DNA of 64,000 bases from Streptomyces viridochromogenes (GTDB lineage Bacteria; Actinomycetota; Actinomycetes; Streptomycetales; Streptomycetaceae): contig NZ_LGUR01000203.1 of assembly GCF_001270495.1 (NCBI RefSeq), forward strand, positions 21,992 through 85,991. Direction: 5' to 3'. The notes under the pieces were generated by a model. It ran no database searches. It was not told the DNA's origin and saw only the letters and a list, made by a program, of their open reading frames with translations. Shown piece by piece: positions 18,501 through 27,735 of this stretch. The translations under genes and the position numbers were made by a program. The number at the start of each line of letters is the position of its first letter. Positions within the stretch are counted from its first letter, which is position 1.

Positions 18501-21500
18501 GTCCGGGGCTCGGCGTACGCCACCAGGCGTCCCCCGACGAGGAGTACGGCGGCCCGGGCGATGTCCGGGTGGGCGAGGAGCGCGGCCTCGACCTCGCCGG
18601 GTTCCACCCGGTGGCCGCGGACCTTGACCTGGTCGTCGAGACGGCCGAGGAACTCCAGTACGCCGTCCGGGGACCGGCGGACCCGGTCACCGCTGCGGTA
18701 CCAGCGCCGGCCGTCGCGCTCGACGAAGGCCGCCGAGGTGAGCCGCGGTTCGCCGAGGTATCCGGGGGTCAGTCCGGTTCCGGCGATGAGCAGTTCACCG
18801 GCCTCGCCGGGCGCGCTGGGACGCCCGTCCTCGGTGACCACGGCCAGTTCGGTCCCGGCCACCGGCCGGCCGATGGGCAGCTGCCGTACGTCGTCGGCCG
18901 GCCGGGTGTCGATGATGTGGCAGGTGGCGTTGATGGTGGACTCGGTGGGCCCGTACAGGTTGGAGATCCTGTGCTCCGGTCCCCCGCATCCGTCGAGCAG
19001 GTCGAACCACCGCCGCACGTGCGCGGCGGGCAGTGCCTCGCCGCCGACGTGGACCCAGCGCAGGGCCGACAGGTCCGGGGGTGTTCCGTTCCGTCTCACC
19101 CGGGTCTCGGCGGCGGTCAGCAGTCGCTCCCACAGCGTCGGCACCGAACTCCACACCGTGATCCGGTCGTTGACGACCAGGTCGAGGAGCGCCTCGGGGT
19201 CCCGCAGAAGGCCCCGGGTGAGGGTGTGGACGGTGGCGCCGGCCAGGAGCGGTGCCAGCAGCTGGCGCACGGAGGCGTCGAAGCAGACGGACGCGGTCTG
19301 CACGAGGCGGTCCCCGGGGCGGTAACCGAAGGTGATCAGTGACCAGTCGAGGTAGTTGAGCATGGAGCGGTGCGTGATCGGAACCGCCTTGGGGCGGCCG
19401 GTGGATCCCGAAGTGAAGATCACGTAGGCGATGGCGTCCGGGCCGGGGGCGGCGTCGGCGGGCGGAGTGTCGTACGCGGACGGCGCGGCTGAGGGCGGTT
19501 CGTCCACGGCGACCGGTGTGATCCCGTCCAGCGCGGCGACGGCCTCGCGCGTCGCGCCATGGCAGACCACCACGCCGATCCCTGTGCGTTTCGCCTGGTC
19601 ACGGACCCGGGACAGGGGATGGGTCGGGTCCAGGGGCACCCATCCGGCGCCCGCCCGAAGGATGCCCACGACGCCGACGACGGTGTCCTGCGCGCCCGGT
19701 TCGGTGAGCAGGCCGACCAGGTCGCCGGGGTGTACGCCACTCGCTCGCAGCCGGGCCGCGAGGGTGTCGGAGGCGGCGTCGAGTTCGGCGTAGGTGAGCC
19801 TGGTACGGCCGGTGTCCACCGCCACGGCCCCTGGGGCCGCTCGGAACCGGGCGCGGAGGCGGTCGACGATCCCCCCGCCGCTGTCGTCCCGTTCGGCAAG
19901 GGCGGGCTGGTCGGCCATGGCCCGCAGTTCCGCCATGTACTCCCCCGCGAGGCGTTCGACGGTCTCGTGTCGGAAGAGGTGCGCGGGGTGGTTCCAGGAG
20001 AAGTGCAGGGTCGCGTCCGACTCCCAGCACAGCAGTCCCAGCCGGGTCGCGGCGGACGCGGTGGCCGCCGCGGTCGGGGTCACGGTGAGCGGCCAGTCCT
20101 GGCCGTGGCTCACGGGGAAGCGGGCGAAGCTGAACCCGGCCGGGGCGACCGTACGCGGGGCGGTACCGGTAGTGGGCAGCAGCGCGGCGATGTCGGGACT
20201 GGCGAGCGTCGCGTGGGCCTCCGCCTCCCGCCAGATCTGCCGCAGCCGCCGGGCCAGCACGGTCACGGGCTCGTCGGGTTCGACGACGGCGAACACCGGC
20301 AGGGTGTCGGCGAGCGGGCCCACCAGGCGGTCGATGCCGGGCAGGGGCGCCTCCCGGCGGGCACGCGCCACGTTCACCGCGACGGCCCGCTGTCCGCCGC
20401 TCCAGCGGGCCAGACAGCGGCCGTACACCGCGAGGAGCAGGTGGAAGAGGGAGACTTCGTGCCGGGCGGCCATCGCGCGCAGCGCCACCGTGAGCGAGGT
20501 GTCGGCGGTGGTCTGGTGGTGAGTGAGCGGCGGCGTCGGGAGCGCCTCCGGGTCGCCGTCGTACGGCAGGTCCGGCTGCCGCCCCTCAGCCGCGGCGGCA
20601 GCGGTGTGCTCCGCGACGCGGTCCCGCCAGTACCGCTGGTCCCGGGTGAAGGCGGGGGACTGACGGCCGGCGGTGTCGAGGGCCGCGTAGTCGGCGAACT
20701 CGGCGCGAGGGGCGGTCAGTTCGGGTGAGCGGCCATGGGCCAGCTCGGTGTAGAGCGCCCAGAGTTCCTCGCACAGCAGCTTGAGGCTGAAGCCGTCCAC
20801 CGCGCTGTGGTGGACGGCCAGCAGCAGGTGGGCGACGTGCGCGTCCCGCCGGTCGCGGACCAGGACGGCACGTGCCGGGTCCTCGGTGGTCAGGTCGAAC
20901 GGCCGGTTGTACAGCCGCTGTTCGAGGTCGGACAGGGGTGGCGGGGTGGCGTCGGGCTCGTGGACCTCGTACCAGCGGGGCGCCCGGTCGGTGGGCTCGG
21001 CGGGCGCGGTGTACTGGGTCGGTGGTGTGCCGTTCCCGGTGATCCGCAGGCGCAGCATGGGGTGGCGGGCGGCGAGGTGGGCGAGGGCTCGGCCGAGGAG
21101 GCCGGGGTCGAGGGGGCCGCGGACGGTCTGGCGGATGTAGCCGTAGGCGGTGACGCCCTCGTACAGGGCCTTGGTGGTGAGGAAGGCCCGCTGGAGGGGC
21201 GTGAGTGGGTACGGCGTGTGGGCCGCCGGGCCGCGATGCACGGTGGCGGGCGCGCGGGATGCTCGCGGGCCCGGTGCGCCGAGGTGGGTGGTCAGTTCGC
21301 CGATCGTCCGGTGTTCGAAGAGCAGGGTGGCGGACAGGGGCAGCCCGAGTTCCGTCTCCAGTCGGCGCGCGAGGTCGACGGCGGTCAGCGAGTCCAGCCC
21401 GAGGCTGAGGAACTGCTCGTCGTCACCGATGTCCTCGGGGGCACGGTGCAGGGCCTCGGCCAGCAGGCGGCGGATCAGGTCGGCCAGGGGGGCCGGGTCG

Positions 21501-24500
21501 GGCAAGCAGGCCGGGTCGGGCACCGTCCCGTCTGCGGGCGATGCCGGACGAGTCGCGGAGTGCCGACTGTCGGCCGAGCGGTCCATGGCGACGACCGCCG
21601 CTACGGGCGCCGCCGAGGAGCTCACCAGCACGTGCGCGGCACCGGTGGAGATGGCCGTCCGCAACCCCGCGATCGCGACCCGCGCGGTCATGGAACCCAG
21701 TCCGCGGGCACGCAGCCGGGCCTCGGCCGGTGACCCGGCGGCCAGTCCCGCGTCCGCCACCGGCCCGAACCCGACCGCCAGCCAGGGCCGGCCCGCCGTG
21801 CGCTCGGCCGCGGCGAAGGCGTCCAGGAAGGCGTTGGCGGCCGCGTAGTCGCCGAGTGCGCCGGCGAGACCGGGCAGTACCGAGGAGACGGAGGAGAAGG
21901 CGACGCGTACGGCCGGTTCCTGGCCGTGTCGGCGCAGGGCGGCGGCGAGCAGCGCCGTGCCCCGCACCTTCGCGGCGAGCACCTGCTCGATCTCCGCGTC
22001 GGTCTTGGCGCGGAGGGTGCCGGGCCGGACCGTACCGGCGGCGTGGAAGACCCCGTCCAGCGGGGGCAGGGTGGCGAACAGGGCGTCGACGTCGGCTTCG
22101 TCGGACACGTCCGCCGCCTGGTACCGGGCACGGGCGCCGTGGGCACGCAACTCGGCGAGCAGTTCGTCCGGCACCCTCGCGGAACGTCCGGTCAGGATCA
22201 GTTCGCAGGCGCCGCGGCCCGCGAGGTCGCGCGCGAGGGCGGAACCGAGCCCTCCGGCTCCCCCGGTGATCAGGTACGTACCGTCCGCCGGCAACTCCTC
22301 GCGTGCCGTGGCCACGTCCGTCACGTGGGCCGGTGTGCGGCTGACCCTGCGCCCGGCGCGCCAGGCGACGGCGCCCTCGGCGCCGGCCTCGTGGGCGGAG
22401 TACAGCTCGCGTTCCAGGGCGTCGACGCGGGCGTCGAGCGGGTCGCGGGAGGACAGGTCGACGCTGCGGGTGGCGAGTCCCGGGTGTTCCTCCGGGAGTG
22501 CGAGGGCGAAGCCGTGCGGGAGTGCCTGGATCGGGTGTGCCCGTTCCGGCGAAGCGCCGGTGACGTAGGCGTCCTCGGTGACGACCAGTAGCCGGGAGCA
22601 GTCGGCGGAAAGCAGGTCGAGTACCTGGCGCAACGAGGTGGTCGCGGTGGTGTGCGGGGCCTGCCGTCCTCCGTCTGCGGCGCCCTCCTCTCCCGCCAGC
22701 CACACCACGGTGTCCGCCGACGCCGCGTCCGGCCCGTGAGCGAGGTCGTCCCCCAGGACCGTGACCCCACGGCCGGTGAGCCGCTCGGCCAAGGCGCGGC
22801 CCAGCGCCCGGCCGCCCCCTGCCAGCCGTACCACGCGGGGCCCGCCCGCGGGCGTGAGCGGAGCGTCCCCCCAGCCGAGCCGGCACACGACAGGCGCCGC
22901 GTCGGGCCTGCGTGGCCAGTGGCGGACGCGCTGGAACGGGTACGTCGGTACCGGCACCCTCGGACGCCCGGCGGCGTGAGCGGTCCGGGTCCGGTCCAGA
23001 GCCGCACCCCGTGTCCACAGCCGGCCCGCCGTCTCCAGCAGCGTCCGCGCCCCCGAGGAGTCCGCGTCACCGCCCGCGGCTGAGGGAAGTCCCGTCGTCG
23101 ACACCGCCACGTCCAGAGCGCCTTGCGCCCTCGCGACCGCGCGGACGGCCCCACCAAGGGTGTTTCCCGGCCCGAGTTCGAGGAAGGTGTCGTAGCCCTC
23201 CTCCAGAAGCTTCGCCACTGCCGCACCGAACCGCACCGGCCGCACGGCATGCGCCTGCCAGTACGCGGGCGAGAGACCGGGCTGCCATGCGCCGCTGACC
23301 GTGCTCAGCATCGGTACGGTCCCCGACTTGACCGTCAGTGCCTTCGCGGCGTCCCCCAACGCATCGAGGACAGGCTCCAGCAGCGGTGAGTGGAAGGCGT
23401 GGGAGACCCGGAGCCTGCGTGCGGCCACGCCCCGGCCGCTCAGTTCAGCGATGGCACGGTCGACGGCGTCCCCGGCGCCCGAAACCACCACCTGATCGGG
23501 CGCGTTGACCGCGGCGACGCTCAGCGTGCCGCCGGATGCGGAGACCAGCTCGGCGACGGTGTCCTCGGCGCCCCGGACGGCGGCCATGGTTCCGGGCAGG
23601 GCCAGTTCGGCCACCAGCCGCCCGCGCTCCGCGGCGAAGCCCACCGCCTCGTCCAGGGTCAGCGAACCGGCGACACACGCGGCCGCGATCTCGCCCACGC
23701 TGTGCCCGGCGACCGCGTCGACCGGCACCCCCCACTCCGCCAGCTGCCGGGCGAGCCCCACACCGAACGCGACGAGCAGCGGCTGGGCCACCTCCGTCCG
23801 GGCCAACTCCCCGGGATCCGTACCGGGATCGAGGCACCACTCGGCGAGCGAGCGCCCGCGTATGGGCCCCGTCAGCGAGGACGCCTCGTCGAGAACCTCC
23901 CGGAACGCCGGAGCCGACCGGTACAGGGCGCGCCCCTGGCCGGGTCGCTGGGCTCCCTGTCCCGGTAGCAGGAACACCGTCCGTGGGCGGGACCGGGCGG
24001 GCGTGAAGTCCGCCGTGCGGGCGGCGTCGAGGCGGTCCGCCAGGTCACCGTCGGCGATCACGGCCAGCCGGTAGGGGCCGTCGTCACGCGCGGTGTTCAC
24101 GGTGGCGCAGAGGTCCGCCTCGTGCGCCTCCGGGTGCGTGCGCGCATGGGCGGCCAGGTCGACGGCGGCCGTCCGCAGGGCGTCGGCGCTGTGGGCCGAC
24201 AGCGTGAGCAGGTGGGGGCCGTGGGCAGGGGCGGGAGTCCCGGAGGGGGTCCGTGCGGGTGGTTCCTCCAGGACGGCGTGGGCGTTGGTACCGCCGAAGC
24301 CGAAGGCGTTGACGCCCGCGATCAGGGGCCCGGGGGCCCGCCATTCCCGCTGCTCGGTGACGAGTTCGAAGCCGGGCGCGACGCGCGCCAGGTACGGCGC
24401 GGACCCGGTGGCGTGCGGAGAGGGCGGGAGCCGGCGGTGCTGGAGTGCCAGGACCGTCTTGACCAGGCTCGGCATGCCGGCCGCGTTGAGCAGGTGCCCG

Positions 24501-27500
24501 ATGTTCGCCTTGACCGAGCCGAGCAGGCGCGAAGTCCCGTCCGCGCGGGGCGGAAAGGCGTACCCGAGTGACTGCGCCTCGACGGGGTCGCCGACCGGTG
24601 TGCCGGTTCCGTGCGCCTCGACGTACGACACCGCGTCGGGGTCGATGCCGCACGCGCCGTACGCCCGGGTGATGACCTCGCGTTGGGTGCGCGGGTTGGG
24701 GGCGAGCAGGCTCAGCGACCGCCCGTCGTTGTTGACCGCGGTGCCGCGGACCAGGGCGAGTACCGGATCGCCGGCGCGCAGGGCGTCGTCCAGGCGGGTG
24801 AGGACGAGGACCGCTCCGCCCTCGCCCGGCACGATTCCGTCGGCGGCTGCGTCGAAGGGGCGGCTGCCGCCCGTCGGGGACAGCGCGCCCGCGCGTTCGA
24901 GCAGCCGGTGCCCGGTCGGGGTGAGGGCGAGCTGGACGCCGCCCACCACGGCGACATCGCACTCGCCGCTCTGGAGGCTGCGCCGTGCCAGGTGGAGCGC
25001 CACGAGGGCGGAGGAGCAGGCGGTGTCCACCGCCAGGGCGGGGCCGTCGAGGTCGAGTGCCTGGGAGAGGCGGGCGGCGATCAGGTTGGGCAGGTTCCCG
25101 GTGAGCGCGCCGGGGTGGCCGGCCAGGTCGCCGTCGGTGGCGGCGGCGAGGATCTCGCGGTATCCGCTGTCGCCGACGGCGGCGAACACGCCGATCCTGC
25201 GGCCGGTGCGGCGCGGTCCCGCGTACCCCGCGCGCTCCAGGGCTTCGTGGGCCAGCTCCAGGAAGATCCGCGCCTGGGGGTCGGTCGCACGGGCGTCCTC
25301 GTCGTCCATGCCGAAGTAGGCGGCGTCGAAGAGCGAGGGGTCGGGGAGGAAGGAGCCGAAGAATCCGGGGGCGTCGTCCCAGCGGTCGTCGGGTACGGCC
25401 GTCAGCGTGTCGCGGCCGGAGAGGAGCAGTTCCCAGAATGCCTCGGGGGTGTTCGCACCGGGGAATCGGCAGGCCATGCCGAGTACGGCCACCGGTCCCC
25501 GCCCCGCGTGCTCGCCGGCCGGCGGCGCGACAGCGTCCCGCCGCGCCTCGGACGCTCCCCCGGTCTCCCGGACCAGTGCCAGCACATGGCCGGCCAGTGC
25601 GGCCACGGTGTGATGGTCGCGCAGGTCCCGGGGCTCCACCGTGACGGAGAAGGCGTCCTCGATCTCCGCGAGAACCGACATCGCCTTCAATGAGGAACCG
25701 CCGAGGGCGAGGAAGCGGTCGTCCCGGCCGATGGCCGCCGGGGGGAGGTCCAGGGCCTGTGCCCAGATCTCCCGGATCGCTTCCTCGACGTCACGCCGGG
25801 AGCGTGGCCCGGCCCCCCGCGAACCGCACTCCGCCCCCCGGGCGGTCCGCGAACCCTCGGCCCGCGCGGCGCCCAACCGCTCCTCGACGGCCGTGTAGGC
25901 CCCCGCCGCGAACCGCTCCCGCATCAGCGCCCGCCGCAGCTTGCCGCTGGTCGTCCGGGGGAACGCCCCCGGCGGCAGCGGCAACACCCGTACGTCGTCA
26001 TGCCCCAGCGCCTCGCGAACCCGGGCCGCCGCGGAGTCGAGCACCGGCAGGGCCGTGGCGAGGGCGGGCCGGGCCCACTGCACGAACACCGCCACGCGAT
26101 CGCCCCCGGTACGCGGATCGGTGGACCCGACCGCCGCCACCGTCCCACCCGGCAGTCCCGGCGTGGCGGCGACGGTCTCCTCCAGATCGGGTGCGTGGAA
26201 GGTACGGCCGCCGACGAAGACGACGTCCTTGTGGCGGCCGGTGACGCACAGTCGGCCCTCGTGCAGGAAGCCGAGGTCGCCCGTGCGCAGCCAGCCACCG
26301 CGGAACGCGGCCGCGCTCGCCTCGGCGGCGCGGTGATAGCCGCGTGCCACCTGGGGTCCGCGTACCTCGATGTGACCGACCCGCCGGTCGTCCACCGGGT
26401 TCCCGGCATCGTCGGTCACCCGGAGCTCGCACTCCGGGACGGGACGGCCCACATCCATCAGTTCGACGGTGTCCGGGCCGGTTCCGGCCGGGACGGCGCG
26501 GCCACGGCTGAGGGCCTTCCGGTCCAGTCGCAGGGGCGCGGCGATCTCCCCGAGCGGGGGCACCGTCACGGCGAGCGTGGCCTCGGCCAGCCCGTACACG
26601 GGGAGCATGGCCGTGGCGTGCAGTCCTGCCGCACCCCCCTTGGCGCTGAACTCCCGCCACACGCGCGGTGCGATCGGCTCGGCACCGACGAGCATCAGGC
26701 GTACGCAGCTCAGGTCCAGTGCGGCCCAGGTGCTGTCCGGCACCCGCCGCGCCGTGAGCGCCAGCGCGAAGTTCGCTGCCGAGAGGAGGGTGGCCCGGTG
26801 CCGGTCCACCGCTTCGAGCCAGCGGGCCGGGCGCTTGGCGAAGGTCAGCGGTTCCAGTCGTATCTGCTTCAGGCGTGCCGCCATGGGGACGAGGTGGGTG
26901 CCTATCAGACCCATGTCGTGGAAGTACGGCATCCAGCTCGCCACCACGTCGTCCGGCGTGATCGCCATGGCGGCGCGGATCTGCCGGAGGTTGGCGAGCA
27001 CGGCCTCGTGGGTGAGTTCCACGCCCTTCGGGGCGCCGGTGCTGCCGGAGGAGAACTGGACAAACGCGAGGTCCTGAGGCTCTCGGCGGGGCAGCGCGCG
27101 CAACGGGCGGCCTTGGCGCAGCGCGTCCAGCCGCACTGCGCGCACCGCCCCCGGGATCTCGGCGAGCAGGGGGCCGGTGGCGGTGGCGTCGTCCACCACG
27201 ACGGCGGGCCTGCCGAGGAACTCCCACACCGGCCCCACGCGACGGGCCTCCGGGGCGAGCGGAACCGGCACGAGCCCCGCCGCCAGCGCTCCCCAGAACA
27301 TCGGCTGGAAGTCCTCGCCGCGATCCGCGAGCAGCGGTACGGGCGTGCCGGGCTCCAGCCCCGCCTCGCGCAGCCCTCCCGCCACGCGCAGTGCGTCGTC
27401 GCGGAGTTCGGTGAAGGTGACGGTGTGTTCGCTGCCGTCTCCCCGGACATGTACGACGACCTGTCCGGGTGTCTCCTGTGCGGCGTGCAGCAGCACGTCG

Positions 27501-27538
27501 AGGAGCGTGGCGGCGGTGCGGCGCCCGGGAGTCGGCAT
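15473..27538 (-). CDS. Hybrid megasynthase FAAL-ACP-KS-AT-KR-ACP-C-A-PCP-C-AAR-like reductase
   Basis: 4,021 residues from the ATG with GGAAGGAAG upstream; a start 28 codons earlier adds only a basic tail. Domains: fatty acyl-AMP ligase 10-550 (SSGSTGAPKG 163-172, RTGDL 418); ACP1 585-650 (Ser616 in LGGSSL); KS 682-1095 (Cys841 in DTACSS, His976, His1015); AT 1185-1475 (Ser1280 in GHSVG; HAFH at 1380-1383, malonyl type); KR 1560-1985 (GGAGGLG, Tyr1898, Asn1902); ACP2 2015-2090 (Ser2050); C1 2108-2545 (HHSAVDG 2243-2249); A 2555-3060 (FTSGSTGRPK, Lys3053); PCP 3105-3175 (Ser3140); C2 3198-3625 (HHLIGDG 3326-3332); terminal reductase 3640-4015 (VVGCGSIG, Cys3953). All catalytic residues checked are present. 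Inferred product: a 3-hydroxyacyl chain joined to one amino acid and released reductively. No DH, ER, epimerase or TE is seen. Confidence 0.93.
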   Translation of the reverse strand: MPTPGRRTAATLLDVLLHAAQETPGQVVVHVRGDGSEHTVTFTELRDDALRVAGGLREAGLEPGTPVPLLADRGEDFQPMFWGALAAGLVPVPLAPEARRVGPVWEFLGRPAVVVDDATATGPLLAEIPGAVRAVRLDALRQGRPLRALPRREPQDLAFVQFSSGSTGAPKGVELTHEAVLANLRQIRAAMAITPDDVVASWMPYFHDMGLIGTHLVPMAARLKQIRLEPLTFAKRPARWLEAVDRHRATLLSAANFALALTARRVPDSTWAALDLSCVRLMLVGAEPIAPRVWREFSAKGGAAGLHATAMLPVYGLAEATLAVTVPPLGEIAAPLRLDRKALSRGRAVPAGTGPDTVELMDVGRPVPECELRVTDDAGNPVDDRRVGHIEVRGPQVARGYHRAAEASAAAFRGGWLRTGDLGFLHEGRLCVTGRHKDVVFVGGRTFHAPDLEETVAATPGLPGGTVAAVGSTDPRTGGDRVAVFVQWARPALATALPVLDSAAARVREALGHDDVRVLPLPPGAFPRTTSGKLRRALMRERFAAGAYTAVEERLGAARAEGSRTARGAECGSRGAGPRSRRDVEEAIREIWAQALDLPPAAIGRDDRFLALGGSSLKAMSVLAEIEDAFSVTVEPRDLRDHHTVAALAGHVLALVRETGGASEARRDAVAPPAGEHAGRGPVAVLGMACRFPGANTPEAFWELLLSGRDTLTAVPDDRWDDAPGFFGSFLPDPSLFDAAYFGMDDEDARATDPQARIFLELAHEALERAGYAGPRRTGRRIGVFAAVGDSGYREILAAATDGDLAGHPGALTGNLPNLIAARLSQALDLDGPALAVDTACSSALVALHLARRSLQSGECDVAVVGGVQLALTPTGHRLLERAGALSPTGGSRPFDAAADGIVPGEGGAVLVLTRLDDALRAGDPVLALVRGTAVNNDGRSLSLLAPNPRTQREVITRAYGACGIDPDAVSYVEAHGTGTPVGDPVEAQSLGYAFPPRADGTSRLLGSVKANIGHLLNAAGMPSLVKTVLALQHRRLPPSPHATGSAPYLARVAPGFELVTEQREWRAPGPLIAGVNAFGFGGTNAHAVLEEPPARTPSGTPAPAHGPHLLTLSAHSADALRTAAVDLAAHARTHPEAHEADLCATVNTARDDGPYRLAVIADGDLADRLDAARTADFTPARSRPRTVFLLPGQGAQRPGQGRALYRSAPAFREVLDEASSLTGPIRGRSLAEWCLDPGTDPGELARTEVAQPLLVAFGVGLARQLAEWGVPVDAVAGHSVGEIAAACVAGSLTLDEAVGFAAERGRLVAELALPGTMAAVRGAEDTVAELVSASGGTLSVAAVNAPDQVVVSGAGDAVDRAIAELSGRGVAARRLRVSHAFHSPLLEPVLDALGDAAKALTVKSGTVPMLSTVSGAWQPGLSPAYWQAHAVRPVRFGAAVAKLLEEGYDTFLELGPGNTLGGAVRAVARAQGALDVAVSTTGLPSAAGGDADSSGARTLLETAGRLWTRGAALDRTRTAHAAGRPRVPVPTYPFQRVRHWPRRPDAAPVVCRLGWGDAPLTPAGGPRVVRLAGGGRALGRALAERLTGRGVTVLGDDLAHGPDAASADTVVWLAGEEGAADGGRQAPHTTATTSLRQVLDLLSADCSRLLVVTEDAYVTGASPERAHPIQALPHGFALALPEEHPGLATRSVDLSSRDPLDARVDALERELYSAHEAGAEGAVAWRAGRRVSRTPAHVTDVATAREELPADGTYLITGGAGGLGSALARDLAGRGACELILTGRSARVPDELLAELRAHGARARYQAADVSDEADVDALFATLPPLDGVFHAAGTVRPGTLRAKTDAEIEQVLAAKVRGTALLAAALRRHGQEPAVRVAFSSVSSVLPGLAGALGDYAAANAFLDAFAAAERTAGRPWLAVGFGPVADAGLAAGSPAEARLRARGLGSMTARVAIAGLRTAISTGAAHVLVSSSAAPVAAVVAMDRSADSRHSATRPASPADGTVPDPACLPDPAPLADLIRRLLAEALHRAPEDIGDDEQFLSLGLDSLTAVDLARRLETELGLPLSATLLFEHRTIGELTTHLGAPGPRASRAPATVHRGPAAHTPYPLTPLQRAFLTTKALYEGVTAYGYIRQTVRGPLDPGLLGRALAHLAARHPMLRLRITGNGTPPTQYTAPAEPTDRAPRWYEVHEPDATPPPLSDLEQRLYNRPFDLTTEDPARAVLVRDRRDAHVAHLLLAVHHSAVDGFSLKLLCEELWALYTELAHGRSPELTAPRAEFADYAALDTAGRQSPAFTRDQRYWRDRVAEHTAAAAAEGRQPDLPYDGDPEALPTPPLTHHQTTADTSLTVALRAMAARHEVSLFHLLLAVYGRCLARWSGGQRAVAVNVARARREAPLPGIDRLVGPLADTLPVFAVVEPDEPVTVLARRLRQIWREAEAHATLASPDIAALLPTTGTAPRTVAPAGFSFARFPVSHGQDWPLTVTPTAAATASAATRLGLLCWESDATLHFSWNHPAHLFRHETVERLAGEYMAELRAMADQPALAERDDSGGGIVDRLRARFRAAPGAVAVDTGRTRLTYAELDAASDTLAARLRASGVHPGDLVGLLTEPGAQDTVVGVVGILRAGAGWVPLDPTHPLSRVRDQAKRTGIGVVVCHGATREAVAALDGITPVAVDEPPSAAPSAYDTPPADAAPGPDAIAYVIFTSGSTGRPKAVPITHRSMLNYLDWSLITFGYRPGDRLVQTASVCFDASVRQLLAPLLAGATVHTLTRGLLRDPEALLDLVVNDRITVWSSVPTLWERLLTAAETRVRRNGTPPDLSALRWVHVGGEALPAAHVRRWFDLLDGCGGPEHRISNLYGPTESTINATCHIIDTRPADDVRQLPIGRPVAGTELAVVTEDGRPSAPGEAGELLIAGTGLTPGYLGEPRLTSAAFVERDGRRWYRSGDRVRRSPDGVLEFLGRLDDQVKVRGHRVEPGEVEAALLAHPDIARAAVLLVGGRLVAYAEPRTGSPDPDPREVRAFLSRVLPPYMLPGRIRSIAAIPLTGTGKIDRKLLAASESEGTPGTDDSDGTEGHGRLSRGDAADGHPAQEPSRRRGPGTPPTTPTERTLARIWSALLDVPDVTREDDFFGLGGDSIMVLELFARLREDLPAVPRPTTVYTHRTLGALAAALDSAATEPPPDPAADPGPAQPPGPYPLTPSQRGFLLAEAINPGSGSGWLARFRLRGPLRHDVFQRAVDVLVARHPMLRTVFPAGARPPVQQELPDSLRLPVQTESLAHPDLLEQRIAEEAGRRLEPWAWPLLRLRLFTVAPGEHVLLVHAHHLIGDGFSAALLARELLTAYDRLDRGLPHGLPPLDTTFRDHVTSSSERPQPHGPAAEAYRARLGAPYKPPVLRRPNPESAEPADGQPAYHTSGFTVDAVTTGGLRRLARSGHRTLYAPLLTAYYRALAELTGRRDLMLGLAVTGREESTADAHRVFGPFAEAVALRPALPGGDGRHQRAAFDDDLRRLAAEADLARAAGPSEVRTAAGLPCHAQFFFTFLDFTSLGSGTDGRLTLHADESDTALAPPPLGTDVFLAVRPLADGEGLRVTVRASAAALTPGEVTGFAEEMRRQLREALGETGPAPDHSSRRRPPRLDAALVGYLPAPHHLAALAGVPYDSPGLGREEIRAFLFPDGRARLLEETSTPLGNSGFVALPFFADELGPAGDLAVRTARAVEHAASLGARCVSLAGMIPSLTGYGYDVLREATTSAAITTGHASTTVAVTKTVHTALDATGRGLEDLSLAVVGCGSIGTSSLRLLLATAPRPPARLLLCDLPGSSERLDRLAADLSSGHPAMPVQVAESGRTLPAAVYEADLIVTAVSGATALLDVDRMRPGTIVVDDSFPHCFDTASALDRMSREQDVLVVGGGLLALDRTQTRLSEGLPAVASAGLAVRPPGIPGTMASCRLESLLHAHLAEAGRPPNDLPLTHGLVDLPRALAHWDAVEAAGVRPAPLHLLDRVIAPGAIPGPGRAR

Positions 27539-27735
27539 GCGCTTCCTTCCTCGTCGCACGGGGCCCCGCCCGTGGACGCGCCCTGCCGGAGTCCGGTACC
27601 CGGGCCGAGCGTTGTCGATCATTCACCTGTACGACGACGAGTTTCGTCGAACGGTTCACCGGCGAAATGACCAGTTGTCGGCTGCCGTACCGCCAAGGGC
27701 CCGTGGGAAAGTCGTCGAGCCCGGCCCGAACGGGA
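27539..27735 (-). promoter_or_regulatory. Leader region between tauD-type gene and megasynthase, with inverted repeat
   Basis: The 197-base gap carries a perfect inverted repeat CGACGA-GTT-TCGTCG at 27635-27649, about 100 bases ahead of the megasynthase start. The gap is long for a simple operon and could hold a separate promoter or attenuator. I could not identify convincing -35/-10 elements. Confidence 0.35.

Noticed and set aside
16214..27670. Many long plus-strand frames opposite the megasynthase
   Set aside because: All are basic, low-complexity mirror frames; the minus-strand domains explain the region fully.
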